A DNA stretch of 64,000 nucleotides from an uncultured Bacilli bacterium. Its GTDB lineage: Bacteria > Bacillota_I > Bacilli_A > RF39 > UBA660. This document shows positions 41,256 to 49,975 of the stretch, one piece after another (positions within the stretch are counted from its first letter, which is position 1; every line of letters begins with the position of its first letter). The notes below the pieces were generated by a model that was not told the DNA's origin, ran no database searches, and saw only the letters and a list, made by a program, of their open reading frames with translations. Both the position numbers and the translations under genes were made by a program. Location: positions 124,001 to 188,000 of the forward strand of contig CAKORY010000001.1 in NCBI GenBank assembly GCA_934101795.1. Direction: 5' to 3'.

Positions 41256-42161
41256 ATGCCACAAATACTAATTGCAATACTTATCATTATTGTAATAATT
41301 ATAATACCTAATATTAAGATTGTACCTCAATCAAAATGTTATGTAATTGAAAGATTAGGTTCATATCATAAAACTTGGGAACATGGACCACATTTTAAAA
41401 TACCATTTATAGATGCTATATCTAATAAAGTAACATTAAAAGAAATAGTTAAGGACTTTGCACCTCAACCAGTTATTACTAAAGATAATGTTACAATGCA
41501 AATTGATACAGTTGTTTATTTTCAAATAACTGATGCTAAACTTTATACTTATGGAGTTGATTATCCAGTAAGTGCTATTGAATCATTAACAGCAACAACT
41601 TTAAGAAATATTATCGGAGAACTTGAACTTGATCAAACACTTACAAGTAGAGATATTATTAATACTAAAATGAGAGCAATTCTAGATGAAGCAACTGACC
41701 CATGGGGAATTAAGGTAAATAGAGTAGAGGTAAAAAATATTTTACCACCTAGAGATATTCAAGATGCTATGGAAAAGCAAATGCGTGCTGAACGGGAAAG
41801 AAGAGAAAAAATTCTTCAAGCTGAAGGAGAAAAGAAATCAAGTATTTTAATAGCTGAAGGGGAAAAAGAAAGTGCAATTTTAAGAGCTGAAGCTCAAATG
41901 ATGAGTCAAATAAAGATTGCTGAAGGTAAGGCTGAAGCTATGTTAAAAATAAAGGAAGCTGAAGCTAAATCAATTAAATTATTAAAAGATGCGGGTGCAG
42001 ATGAATCAGTTTTAAGATTAAAATCATTTGAAGCTTTAGAAACTATGGCAAATGGCAAAGCAACTAAAATAATAGTTCCATCAGAACTACAAGGAATTGC
42101 TACATTTGGTACAACACTTAAAGAAGTTATTAAAGATGAAAAAAAGGATAAATCTAAATAA
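41256..42161 (+). CDS. SPFH/band 7 (QmcA/stomatin-like) protein
   Basis: 301 residues: an N-terminal membrane hairpin or helix (~3-20), the SPFH domain ('IVPQSKCYVIERLGSYHKTWEHGPHFKIPFID' through 'NRVEVKNILPPRDIQDAMEKQMRAERERR') and a long Glu/Ala-rich coiled coil with 'AEGEKKSSILIAEGEKESAILRAEAQ'. This is the YbbK/QmcA type rather than flotillin. Together with the upstream NfeD protein it should form oligomeric membrane scaffolds. Confidence 0.94.
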   Translation: MPQILIAILIIIVIIIIPNIKIVPQSKCYVIERLGSYHKTWEHGPHFKIPFIDAISNKVTLKEIVKDFAPQPVITKDNVTMQIDTVVYFQITDAKLYTYGVDYPVSAIESLTATTLRNIIGELELDQTLTSRDIINTKMRAILDEATDPWGIKVNRVEVKNILPPRDIQDAMEKQMRAERERREKILQAEGEKKSSILIAEGEKESAILRAEAQMMSQIKIAEGKAEAMLKIKEAEAKSIKLLKDAGADESVLRLKSFEALETMANGKATKIIVPSELQGIATFGTTLKEVIKDEKKDKSK

Positions 42162-42174
42162 GGTTTATCCTTTT
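42142..42174. terminator. bidirectional terminator after the SPFH gene
   Basis: AAAAGGATAAA (42142-42152) pairs with TTTATCCTTTT (42164-42174). The left arm lies in the last SPFH codons; the right arm overlaps the stop of the convergent transglutaminase gene. Confidence 0.8.
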
Positions 42175-43123
42175 AATTATTAAATTCTAAATAAAATAAT
42201 TTATTAAAGTTATGTTCTTCTAATTTTGTTTCACCTTCATCAGCTTTATCTATTTCCTCATTAGTTTTTAAAAAATACGTATGAAATAAATAATCTTTAT
42301 CATCATTACTTACTGGATCATCCCAGGTTAAGTCTAAATGTAACCATTTATTATCTACTTTAACTGCATTCCATATATGACCTGTTGCAGAATAACTTAT
42401 TTCATCTGGTGTAGTAGCTATCTTATAATTATCAAATCCCATTTTTGTTAAGAATATAGCCATTAAATCAGTATATCCATTACATGTTGCATAGCCTTCA
42501 AATAAAGGCCCATAAGCATCATAAGAAGAATATTTACTTTCTGAAGTTAAATTTCTTTCAACATCATATTTAGTATTATTTATAATATAGTCATGTATTG
42601 TTTTAATCTTTTCTGTATCATTCATATTATCTTTAATTAGTTCTTTTAAAAGTTCATTAACTTTGTTATCAATCTTAATTATATTGTCTTTTGTATATAA
42701 ATAAAATATTTTTAAATTGATTTCACCAGAGTCAGAAATACTTGTTTTTATATTAGTAAAGCTATTAAATGGATGAACATAATTATTTAAATGAGTAAGT
42801 ATAAGTTCATCACCACTTATTGTTGTTGCATCTTTTAAGCATTTTGTATATTCTTTTGGACAATAAAATGTAAAATCATTCCAACCAGAATCAATTGCTG
42901 TATAAAAAATATTTAACATATCTTGATAAGAGTAGGGAGTAAAATCATCAGTATGCTGAACGTATAAGTAACTTGTATTTTTACTATATTCGTTAGAACT
43001 TTTAACAATTGCTTCTGGCCTTTTACTTATTAAGTTACTCAGTTTATCTGTGATTGGTTCTAAAAATATTATCGTTAAAGTTATAGCTATTATTGATATG
43101 AGTGGTGTAATTATTTTATTCAT
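42173..43123 (-). CDS. secreted transglutaminase-like protein
   Basis: 316 residues with an N-terminal membrane anchor (~5-22). The C-terminal transglutaminase core has Cys214 in 'GYATCNGYTDLMAIFL', His249 in 'SATGHIWNAVKV' and Asp264 in 'WLHLDLTWDDP'. The central part carries 'NDTEKIKTIHDYIINNTKYD', the helical lead-in common to YebA/Kyphoscoliosis-type bacterial transglutaminases. It resembles the catalytic half of the LRR protein at 26952. Probably an extracellular peptidase or protein cross-linker. Confidence 0.85.
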   Translation of the reverse strand: MNKIITPLISIIAITLTIIFLEPITDKLSNLISKRPEAIVKSSNEYSKNTSYLYVQHTDDFTPYSYQDMLNIFYTAIDSGWNDFTFYCPKEYTKCLKDATTISGDELILTHLNNYVHPFNSFTNIKTSISDSGEINLKIFYLYTKDNIIKIDNKVNELLKELIKDNMNDTEKIKTIHDYIINNTKYDVERNLTSESKYSSYDAYGPLFEGYATCNGYTDLMAIFLTKMGFDNYKIATTPDEISYSATGHIWNAVKVDNKWLHLDLTWDDPVSNDDKDYLFHTYFLKTNEEIDKADEGETKLEEHNFNKLFYLEFNN

Positions 43124-43175
43124 TTGCTTATCTCCTTATATATATCATACCAAAAAAAAATAAAGTAAACAATTG

Positions 43176-43439
43176 TTACTTCATATTTTTTATTTTTTGT
43201 GTCAATCTAGATTTTTCTCTATCAGCAGTATTTTTCTTAATTAACCCTTTGCTAACTGCTTTATCTGTATATTTTTGAATATCTTTTAATAATTTGTCTG
43301 CTTCTTCTTTATTAGTTGCAGCAATAGCTTTTTCGCAGTTTTTAATAAGGTTTTGAACACGCATCTTTAGTTCATGATTATTATCTGTTTTTTTAGCAAT
43401 TACTTTAACTGCCTTTTTTGAACTCTTAATATTTGGCAT
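43176..43439 (-). CDS. rpsT: 30S ribosomal protein S20
   Basis: 87 residues from ATG 43439 (MPNIKSSKKAVKVI), which has a GGAAGGAGC ribosome site; the open frame extends further upstream but without a site. The Lys-rich three-helix pattern 'NHELKMRVQNLIKNCEKAI...DIQKYTDKAVSKGLIKKNTADREKSRLTQKI' is diagnostic. It binds 16S rRNA during 30S assembly. It stands alone on this strand between unrelated genes. Confidence 0.96.
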   Translation of the reverse strand: MPNIKSSKKAVKVIAKKTDNNHELKMRVQNLIKNCEKAIAATNKEEADKLLKDIQKYTDKAVSKGLIKKNTADREKSRLTQKIKNMK

Positions 43440-43520
43440 TTTTCTTTGCTCCTTCCCTTTGTTCTTTAATAATTTTAACAAATATTTGGTAGTTTATCAA
43501 GTCTATTTGTAAAAAAAGTA

Positions 43521-44588
43521 CTATTTATTAACTTCTTTTGTGTTTTCTATCATGGTTTTAAAGACATTAAACAATAAATTTCTTTCATCTTCATTTAAAC
43601 TTCTTGTTTCATTAAGCAAATTTTTCATTTTTTCTAAACTTAATTTCTTTAAGTCGCTTTTATAAATGTAGCCAGCTCCATATAAAATAAAGAAAAATGT
43701 ATTTACAAATTTTTTTATTTCTTCTTTACTATATTTTTTTGTTAAAGCATCTATTTTTTGATGAACTTTTTGAGAATATAATGATAATTCTCCTTCTATA
43801 AATTTATTATCACTTATAAGCCATGAATGAATATCATGTTGATATACTTTAACTGCTTCACTTTTGATAATTTTATTTTTGCCTAAAGATTCAAAAATCA
43901 TACCTACGATACTTTCACATGGATAATAGTTTAAAAGTTTTTTTTCTATCTTTTTTAGTTTATTAAAGTCTACTAAATCTTTAGAAAATCCAGGACCATC
44001 AAAATTAAATATATAATTAATTTTATGTTTTTTTAATATATTTAATTCCATTGCAGATGCCATCGCTAGATTACCGCCTTTTGAGTGTCCTCCGATATAT
44101 ACAACAAAATCAATAGGTTTAATATTTTCTTTTAAATAGGTAATTGCTTCTTCATGTGCAGGTATTGGATACATATAAGCCATTTTAAAGTTTTCTTCCC
44201 AACCAACAAGTTCATCTTCAGTGCCTTCAAAGGCAATAAATTTAAAGTGTTTTGGTGCAACAACTGTTATAGCACCAAACTGAGTATTATTGTTTACAAG
44301 TCTTTTGTAACTAGTAATAATGTTATTTTTATATCTTACTGAGTTAGCTATTTCTTTAAATAAGGCTCGATTTTGTTCTTTAAATTTATCTTTGCTTTTA
44401 AGTAAAAATCTATCTTGAGTTTTATCATATGCTTCTTTAATTGTTATTTTACTTGTTATAATACCTGAAAAATCTATATATGATAAAGCTGTATAAATTG
44501 CAGCATCTATTTCATTAAATGGATATTCTTTAAAAGTTTTATTCTTATTTTCCTTTACATAATTTATTAAATTACTCAAACTAATCAC
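43521..44588 (-). CDS. Mbeg1-like (DUF2974) alpha/beta hydrolase
   Basis: 355 residues, no signal peptide. The nucleophile elbow 'YIGGHSKGGNLAMASAM' (GHSKGG) and the preceding 'FIAFEGTEDELVGWEENFKMAY' are typical of the DUF2974/Mbeg1-like family, lipase-like hydrolases found in Firmicutes. An Asp/His pair probably lies in the C-terminal third ('YQHDIHSWLISDN'). ATG 44588 lies just after a GGTGATT site. Substrate unknown. Confidence 0.85.
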   Translation of the reverse strand: MISLSNLINYVKENKNKTFKEYPFNEIDAAIYTALSYIDFSGIITSKITIKEAYDKTQDRFLLKSKDKFKEQNRALFKEIANSVRYKNNIITSYKRLVNNNTQFGAITVVAPKHFKFIAFEGTEDELVGWEENFKMAYMYPIPAHEEAITYLKENIKPIDFVVYIGGHSKGGNLAMASAMELNILKKHKINYIFNFDGPGFSKDLVDFNKLKKIEKKLLNYYPCESIVGMIFESLGKNKIIKSEAVKVYQHDIHSWLISDNKFIEGELSLYSQKVHQKIDALTKKYSKEEIKKFVNTFFFILYGAGYIYKSDLKKLSLEKMKNLLNETRSLNEDERNLLFNVFKTMIENTKEVNK

Positions 44589-44682
44589 CTATAGATATTA
44601 TAAACTAAAATTAATTTAATTTAAAGTAGTCCTTTCGACAAATTATATGCATTTTGTTGTGTATAATGAATATGGTGATTGT

Positions 44683-45627
44683 ATGAGAAGGTTAAAATTA
44701 AGAAATGGTTTAAAAGGGCAAATTATAAAACTTATAATAGTTATAGCATTTATTGTGACATCTTTTCTTTTCACATTTAAGTTTTTATATGATAAAATAG
44801 ATTTAAAAATGAATAATACAGCCTATATTGATTATCTTGTAAAAGATTCTTTTTCTAGTTATAACTTAAGTGATTTAAAAAGATTATCATCTACTGAGTT
44901 TTTACTTAAGTATTCATTTGGAATTGAAAAAGTAAATACTGGAATGAATGTTGATATTGTTACGCCAGTTATAAAAGATAATACTGATATTAAAACAAAT
45001 GATAAACCTATAGTTTATATATTTAATACACACCAGACAGAAGGATATAATAGCACTTTTTTGGAAAGTTTTAATATAAATAATACTGTTTTTATTGCTA
45101 GTCATATTTTAAGTGAATATTTAAATGATTTAGGAATAGGTACTGTTGTGGAAGAAAATAGTATTATTGATGTTTTAAATACTAATGGATGGAAATATGG
45201 ATATAGTTATAAAGCAAGTAGGTTACTTATGGAAAATGCCTATAAAAATTATCCAACTTTAGATTTTTTTATTGATTTACATCGTGATGCGGCTTCGTAT
45301 GATAGGACTGTGACTGAAATTGATGGTAAAAAATATGCTAAAGTTATGTTTGTTGTAGGCCTTGAACATAATACTTACGAGCCAAACCTTTCTCTAGCTA
45401 AGAACTTAAATGAACGTTTAAGGAGTATAAGTCCATCACTTACTAGAGGAGTTTTAGAGAAAAAAGGTCCTGGTGTAAATGGTATATATAATCAGGATTT
45501 TAATAAAAATGCAATACTTATTGAAGTAGGTGGTCAATATAATTACATTGAGGAGGTTAATAATACTTTAAAAATAATAGCTAAAGTTATTTATGAGTAT
45601 TTAAATGAAAATGAAAAAGAAAAATAA
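44683..45627 (+). CDS. spoIIP: stage II sporulation protein P (SpoIIP)
   Basis: 314 residues from ATG 44683 (GGTGATT site); ATG 44647 upstream lacks one. An N-terminal anchor (~11-33) is followed by the amidase/endopeptidase domain with 'VYIFNTHQTEGYNS', 'TLDFFIDLHRDAASYD', 'NLNERLRSISPSLTRGV' and 'NAILIEVGGQYN', matching the SpoIIP zinc-binding residues. With SpoIID and SpoIIM it degrades septal peptidoglycan to drive engulfment. A TATAAT lies at 44662-44667. It overlaps the next ORF by 23 bases. Confidence 0.92.
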   Translation: MRRLKLRNGLKGQIIKLIIVIAFIVTSFLFTFKFLYDKIDLKMNNTAYIDYLVKDSFSSYNLSDLKRLSSTEFLLKYSFGIEKVNTGMNVDIVTPVIKDNTDIKTNDKPIVYIFNTHQTEGYNSTFLESFNINNTVFIASHILSEYLNDLGIGTVVEENSIIDVLNTNGWKYGYSYKASRLLMENAYKNYPTLDFFIDLHRDAASYDRTVTEIDGKKYAKVMFVVGLEHNTYEPNLSLAKNLNERLRSISPSLTRGVLEKKGPGVNGIYNQDFNKNAILIEVGGQYNYIEEVNNTLKIIAKVIYEYLNENEKEK

Positions 45628-45934
45628 TTGGTTTAAAAGATTTTTGATAATATCTTTCATTATATTTATGGGATTATATATATCTAGTATAAGTGGGTTT
45701 TATGAAAGTAAATTAAGTAATAAGGTTGCTTTAACAGATAAAGCTATTAAAGAGTTTGAAGAAGATGTTATTAATGGTAAAAATGTTGATGTTACAACTT
45801 ATGTAAATAATAAATATGTCGATTATAGTAATAAATTTACTGAAGGTGGTGAAAAGTTTAGTGAAGCTATAACTAAAATACTTACAGAAGGTTTTAGGGG
45901 CGCTTGGGATGCTATAAAAGTATTATTTTTCTAA
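45605..45934 (+). CDS. small membrane protein downstream of spoIIP, unknown
   Basis: 109 residues (or 107 from ATG 45611), overlapping the spoIIP 3' end. A basic N-terminus 'KMKKKNNWFKRF' precedes one membrane helix (~14-31). The outside part 'DKAIKEFEEDVINGKNVDVTTYVNNKYVDYSNKFTEGGEKFSEAITKILTEGFRGAWDAI' is helical. Overlap with spoIIP suggests a role in sporulation, but the family is not one I can name. Confidence 0.65.
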   Translation: MKMKKKNNWFKRFLIISFIIFMGLYISSISGFYESKLSNKVALTDKAIKEFEEDVINGKNVDVTTYVNNKYVDYSNKFTEGGEKFSEAITKILTEGFRGAWDAIKVLFF

Positions 45935-46031
45935 AAAAATAATTAAATTTAAGGTTCATGACAAATTTCGACATTTATTGCACCTTTAATATGGTAGGAT
46001 AGAAATTGTTTCTACGAAAGGGGGTGTGATT

Positions 46032-46880
46032 ATGCCAGTAGAAACTAAAGAATTTATATGGCTCACTAATGATTTGGTATTTAAATATATTTTTAGTCAT
46101 GAAGATATATTAATGGATTTTTTTAATTCTTATCTAGAGTTTGTGGGTTCTGATTTAAGAGTTTTAGATGCACATATTACACCGCAGAAATATGTGCAAA
46201 ATGATCATATTAAACTCCATGATTGTTATCTTGATATATGCGTAGTTTTATCAAATAGAGAAATTATTAATATTGAGATGTATAATAATTTTGGGATGCC
46301 TGAATGCAAAAAGAGTTTAACTTATGCATCAATGCTATATTCACATCAGCTTAAGAAAAAAGAACCATATGATAATGCTAAGAAAGTAACTAGTTTAAAT
46401 ATTATGAAAGGTAATTTTAATGAAGAAAATAATAGCTTATTAAATAGGTATGAGTTAATTAATTTGAAAAATCATAAAAAGTTGCTTGAAGATGGATTAG
46501 AAATGTTATTACTTAGACTTGACATTTTAGAAAAAGAAGAGTATTCTAAAGATAAATCAAGATGTATAAGGTGGCTAAAATTTATGAATGCAAAAGACTA
46601 TGAAGAAGCAGAAGAAATAGCGAAAGGAGATAAGAATTTAATGAGCACAGTTGAAATGGTAAGGGACTTTGTAAGCGATCCAGAAGTTAGAAGTTTGTTT
46701 GACAGAGATAAATTAAAAGAAGAGTCAGCAGAACTACGTGGTAAGGAAGTTGGAATAATTGAAGGCAAAGAGCTTGGAATAATTGAAACAGCTAAGAATA
46801 TGCTGAAGAAAGATTGCGATATTAATCTAATAAGTGAAGTAACAAATTTATCAATTTCTGAGATTAAAAAATTAGTGTAG
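46032..46880 (+). CDS. Rpn-family PD-(D/E)XK nuclease, paralogue 2
   Basis: 282 residues from ATG 46032 (GGGGGTG site); the GTG at 46026 overlaps the site. 'IWLTNDLVFKYIFSHEDILMDFFNSYLEF' opens the Rpn/PDDEXK family, and 'DCYLDICVVLSNREIINIEMYNN' holds the Asp and E-x-Y strand, again with the Lys replaced. 'CKKSLTYASMLYSHQLKKKEPYDNAKKVTSLNIM' follows. The tail has two copies of GKE-GIIE and an HTH-like end as in the gene at 30897. Only distantly like paralogue 1, so not a recent duplication. Confidence 0.8.
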   Translation: MPVETKEFIWLTNDLVFKYIFSHEDILMDFFNSYLEFVGSDLRVLDAHITPQKYVQNDHIKLHDCYLDICVVLSNREIINIEMYNNFGMPECKKSLTYASMLYSHQLKKKEPYDNAKKVTSLNIMKGNFNEENNSLLNRYELINLKNHKKLLEDGLEMLLLRLDILEKEEYSKDKSRCIRWLKFMNAKDYEEAEEIAKGDKNLMSTVEMVRDFVSDPEVRSLFDRDKLKEESAELRGKEVGIIEGKELGIIETAKNMLKKDCDINLISEVTNLSISEIKKLV

Positions 46881-46885
46881 TTATA

Positions 46886-46909
46886 AAGATAGAGAGAAAT
46901 CTCTATCTT
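46886..46909 (+). terminator. terminator after the second Rpn gene
   Basis: AAGATAGAGA (46886-46895), GAAA loop, TCTCTATCTT (46900-46909), then ATTT. Perfect 10-bp stem with a short T tract. Confidence 0.75.
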
Positions 46910-46987
46910 ATTTAATTGTTAAAGAACTTGACAAGCTTTATAATAATTAATATAATTATTTTGAAATGTGGCTAAAAGGAGTTAGAT

Positions 46988-47629
46988 ATGAAAAAATTAA
47001 GAATTATTTATGAAGATAAATATTTAATAATTGTAAATAAGCCTACCGGAGAGTTTACTATATCGAGAGACAATCATTATGATAATAATTTATATGATGA
47101 AGTAAAGACTTATGTTAAGAAGCAAAATCCTAAGAATAAAATATTTATAGTGCATAGACTTGATAAAGATACTAGTGGATTAGTTTTGTTTGCTAAAAGT
47201 GAAAAGGTTAAGTATGACTTACAAAGAAATTGGCAAAATGTTGAAAGAAAATATTATGCTGTTGTATTTGGAAAGCCAAATGAAAAAAGTGTTTCTTTAA
47301 AAGATTTGCTTTATGAAACCAAAAGTTTAGATGTTGTGATTACAAAAAATGAAAAAATAGGCAAATTAGCTATAACAAACTTTGATGTTATAGAAAGTAA
47401 TAACAAATATAGCTTACTTGATATAAATATTGAAACTGGTAGAAGAAATCAAATCAGAGTACAACTAGCTAATATTGGTCATCCAATCCTTGGGGATAAA
47501 AAATATGGCAAAGTAAAATATAAAAGAATGATGTTAGAAGCTTATTACTTAAAATTTGTGCATCCTGTTACTAAAAAGATTTGTTATGCAGAATTACCTT
47601 TAAATAATGATTTTAAAAAGTTGTTTTAA
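46988..47629 (+). CDS. RluA-family pseudouridine synthase, small form
   Basis: 213 residues, lacking the N-terminal S4 domain of RluD. 'IIYEDKYLIIVNKPTGEFTIS', catalytic Asp in 'IVHRLDKDTSGLVLFAK', 'ETGRRNQIRVQLANIGHPILGDKKYG' and 'MLEAYYLKFVHPVT' define the family. AAAAGGAG precedes the start. In Bacillus the comparable stand-alone member is YhcT/YjbO-like; the rRNA or tRNA target cannot be told from sequence. Confidence 0.88.
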   Translation: MKKLRIIYEDKYLIIVNKPTGEFTISRDNHYDNNLYDEVKTYVKKQNPKNKIFIVHRLDKDTSGLVLFAKSEKVKYDLQRNWQNVERKYYAVVFGKPNEKSVSLKDLLYETKSLDVVITKNEKIGKLAITNFDVIESNNKYSLLDINIETGRRNQIRVQLANIGHPILGDKKYGKVKYKRMMLEAYYLKFVHPVTKKICYAELPLNNDFKKLF

Positions 47630-47634
47630 AAGGG

Positions 47635-47663
47635 TTGAAATTAATTTTTGATTATGCTATAAT
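47635..47663 (+). promoter_or_regulatory. promoter of the tyrS T-box transcript
   Basis: TTGAAA (47635-47640), exact 17-base spacer, TATAAT (47658-47663), so transcription should start near 47670. Confidence 0.85.
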
Positions 47664-47669
47664 TTGGTC

Positions 47670-47792
47670 AATCAGCAGGGAAGGAACTTACAACTCTGGA
47701 GCTGAATCGTATAATCGCGTTAAGATAATTAAGTTAATTAAAGGATGGTACCGTCAAGAATTGACTCCTTTTGGTATCATCTTTTTTGTTTT
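47670..47792 (+). promoter_or_regulatory. T-box riboswitch (tyrosine) with terminator
   Basis: The antiterminator is explicit: AAAGGA, the T-box bulge TGGTACC (47746-47752), GTC, a loop AAGAATT, GAC, TCCTTT. The competing terminator pairs GATGGTACC with GGTATCATC and runs into T6. Stem I is short, with CAGC/GCTG arms and the leader consensus GCAGGGAAG near its start. The specifier is probably UAC in 'AACTTACAAC' (tyrosine). Uncharged tRNA-Tyr would open the terminator and allow tyrS expression. At about 120 bases it is compact for a T-box. Confidence 0.9.
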
Positions 47793-47807
47793 GGAGGAAA
47801 GAAAAAT

Positions 47808-49037
47808 ATGACAAATTGGGAAGAATTAAAATGGAGAGGGCTTGTTAAAGATGTAGCAGGTGATGATATTGAGAATAAAATCAATAATGAAAAAGTTACT
47901 TTTTATTGGGGAACTGATCCAACAGCAGACTCACTACATCTTGGACATTATAGTTCACTTATCACTGCTAAAAGACTTATGAAAATGGGACATAATCCAA
48001 TCCTTTTATGTGGTGGGGCAACTGGTAGAATTGGAGATCCTAGGCCAACTGCAGAAAGAGAAATTATAAGTATTGATGCTCTTAATCATAATATTGAATG
48101 TATTAGAAAACAAATTGATAAAATATTTGATGGTAAAGCAAAACTTGTTAATAATTATGAATGGTTTAAAGAGTATAATTTTTTAGATTTTTTACGAGAT
48201 ATTGGAAAGTATATAAATGTTAATTACATGCTTAGTAAGGATATTATAGAAAGAAGACTTGATACTGGTATTACATATGCAGAATTTAGTTATATGTTAA
48301 TTCAAGGTTATGATTTTTTACATATGTTTAACACGATGGGATGTACTATGCAAGTTGAAGGTTCTGATCAGTGGGGAAATATTACTACTGGTATAGAGTT
48401 AATTAGAAAATTGACTGGTAAAGATGCTTATGCTTTTACAATGCCTTTAATACTTGATGCAACTGGTAAAAAGTTTGGTAAAAGTGAAGGAAATGCTTTA
48501 TGGCTTGATATAAATAAAACTTCTAGTTATGAAATGTATCAATATTTAATTAATACTGATGACTCTAAAGTATATGAATATTTAAAAGTATTTACATTTT
48601 TAACACCTGAAGAAATAGATGAAATAATGCTTAAGCAAAATGAAAATCCTCATTTAAGAATAGCTCAAAAAGCATTAGCAAAAGAAATAATTACTGATTT
48701 ACATGGTAAGGAAGAATTTAATAAAGCTTTAAATATTTCTGAATGTTTATTTTCTGATAGAATTTGGGAATTATCTGCAAGTGAAATAATAGATAGTATT
48801 AAAGATATACCTAAATTTAATGTAAATTCAGATGAACTTTTATTAGATGTACTTGTTAATAATAAAGTTGTTTCTAGTAAAAGAGAAGCTAGAGAAATGA
48901 TTTCTGCTGGAGCAATAAGTATAAATGGTAAAAAAGAAACTAGTTTAGAAAAAAATATTACTAAAAAAGATGCTATTGAAGATAAGGTTTTACTTATAAA
49001 GAAGGGAAAGAAAAATTATTTTTTAGGACTTATGTAA
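47808..49037 (+). CDS. tyrS: tyrosyl-tRNA synthetase
   Basis: 409 residues from ATG 47808 (TTGGAGGAAAG site); the longer frame to 47745 is the T-box leader. Class I motifs: HIGH-type 'DSLHLGHYSSL' and KMSKS-type 'KKFGKSEGNALWLD'. 'YMLIQGYDFLHMF' and 'VEGSDQWGNITTGIEL' bind tyrosine and ATP. The C-terminal S4 domain is 'LLDVLVNNKVVSSKREAREMISAGAISINGKK'. Controlled by the upstream T-box and followed by a clear terminator. Confidence 0.97.
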   Translation: MTNWEELKWRGLVKDVAGDDIENKINNEKVTFYWGTDPTADSLHLGHYSSLITAKRLMKMGHNPILLCGGATGRIGDPRPTAEREIISIDALNHNIECIRKQIDKIFDGKAKLVNNYEWFKEYNFLDFLRDIGKYINVNYMLSKDIIERRLDTGITYAEFSYMLIQGYDFLHMFNTMGCTMQVEGSDQWGNITTGIELIRKLTGKDAYAFTMPLILDATGKKFGKSEGNALWLDINKTSSYEMYQYLINTDDSKVYEYLKVFTFLTPEEIDEIMLKQNENPHLRIAQKALAKEIITDLHGKEEFNKALNISECLFSDRIWELSASEIIDSIKDIPKFNVNSDELLLDVLVNNKVVSSKREAREMISAGAISINGKKETSLEKNITKKDAIEDKVLLIKKGKKNYFLGLM

Positions 49038-49055
49038 AAATAAGTCTTTTTTTTT
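49027..49055 (+). terminator. terminator after tyrS
   Basis: GACTTAT (49027-49033), 6-base loop, ATAAGTC (49040-49046), then nine T. The left arm lies within the last tyrS codons. Confidence 0.85.
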
Positions 49056-49159
49056 ATGTGTTTTTTTGATAAAATATTGTTAGAAGGGTAGGAACAATTA
49101 TGAAAACTTTAATAAAGCTTTTGTAAATATTGTTGCTGGTAAAGAGCATAAAAAAAGAA

Positions 49160-49609
49160 TTAAAATCTTTTAATTCTTGTACTTGCTCCGACGAACCAAT
49201 CCATAGAAATGTTAAATTCTTTAGCAATTTGATATAAGAATGCTGTTAGAATCAGAGTATTTCCTTTTTCATAGGCACAAATGGTAGATGGAGAAGTATT
49301 TAAGACTTTAGCTAGCTCGCGTTGTTTAAGATTATTAAGATTTCTAATATAGATGATTTTTTGACCAATTTCTTCTTTGTCAAGTTTAACGTAGTTAAAA
49401 AATATATCTTTCTTGTTAGATAATCCAGTTAAATAATCTAAACTAACCTTATAATATTTAGCTAAGGTTATTAAATGTTTTAAAGGAATAATCTTTTTAC
49501 CTTTCTCCCATTCGGCATATGTTTGTTGACATACTCCGAGAATTGCCCCAACATTTTTTTGAGTTAGATTATTATATTCTCTTAACTCGAATAATCTATC
49601 GTTTTCCAT
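49160..49609 (-). CDS. tandem double-XRE (Cro/CI) transcription regulator
   Basis: 149 residues with two complete helix-turn-helix domains. The first: 'LFELREYNNLTQKNVGAILGVCQQTYAEWEKGKKIIPLKHLITLAKYYKVSLDYLTG'. The second: 'IIYIRNLNNLKQRELAKVLNTSPSTICAYEKGNTLILTAFLYQIAKEFNISMDWFVG'. A short linker joins them, so one chain could bind two operator half-sites. It is divergent from the small gene at 49718 across a ~108-base region, which it may control. No prophage genes are nearby. Confidence 0.85.
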   Translation of the reverse strand: MENDRLFELREYNNLTQKNVGAILGVCQQTYAEWEKGKKIIPLKHLITLAKYYKVSLDYLTGLSNKKDIFFNYVKLDKEEIGQKIIYIRNLNNLKQRELAKVLNTSPSTICAYEKGNTLILTAFLYQIAKEFNISMDWFVGASTRIKRF

Positions 49610-49717
49610 TTATTCCGCTCACCAGATTAATTTTCCCATTATTTTATTAAATATACAGAAAATTACAGACAAATACGAAATTGTTTGGTATAATTAGAAA
49701 GAAATGAGTTGATTGAT

Positions 49718-49972
49718 GTGAAAGAATATATGAAATTAAGTAAAGATTTAGCTAAAAAACAAGTAGTTGAAAAAATATCATTAGAATTAGTATATGAGTT
49801 TTTAATTTTAGATAGTGAAGAAATGAACATTATTAAAGTTGAGGATGTTAATCTTATTGATGATAATGAATATGTGGAACTCGTAGATGAGGCAATTGCA
49901 AAATTAAATCATAAAACAAATTTAGATTTAATTAGAAAAAATGGAAAAATTTATTTGGGTAATTGTAATTAG
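49718..49972 (+). CDS. small acidic protein, unknown
   Basis: About 84 residues; the start is uncertain among TTG 49709, GTG 49718 and ATG 49730, none with a strong ribosome site, though TATAAT at 49689-49694 gives a promoter. 'KLSKDLAKKQVVEKISLELVYEFLILDSEEMNIIKVEDVNLIDDNEYVELVDEAIAKLNHKTNLDLIRKNGKIYL' is soluble and acidic. It stands divergently to the double-XRE regulator. Family not recognised. Confidence 0.55.
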   Translation: MKEYMKLSKDLAKKQVVEKISLELVYEFLILDSEEMNIIKVEDVNLIDDNEYVELVDEAIAKLNHKTNLDLIRKNGKIYLGNCN

Positions 49973-49975
49973 TAA

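Noticed and set aside
49100..49126. An 8-codon ORF (MKTLIKLL) with a good AGAAGGGTAGG site after tyrS
   Set aside because: Too short to judge. It could be a leader peptide or gene remnant, and another frame continues with FVNIVAGKEHKKRIKIF, but there is no start codon for it.
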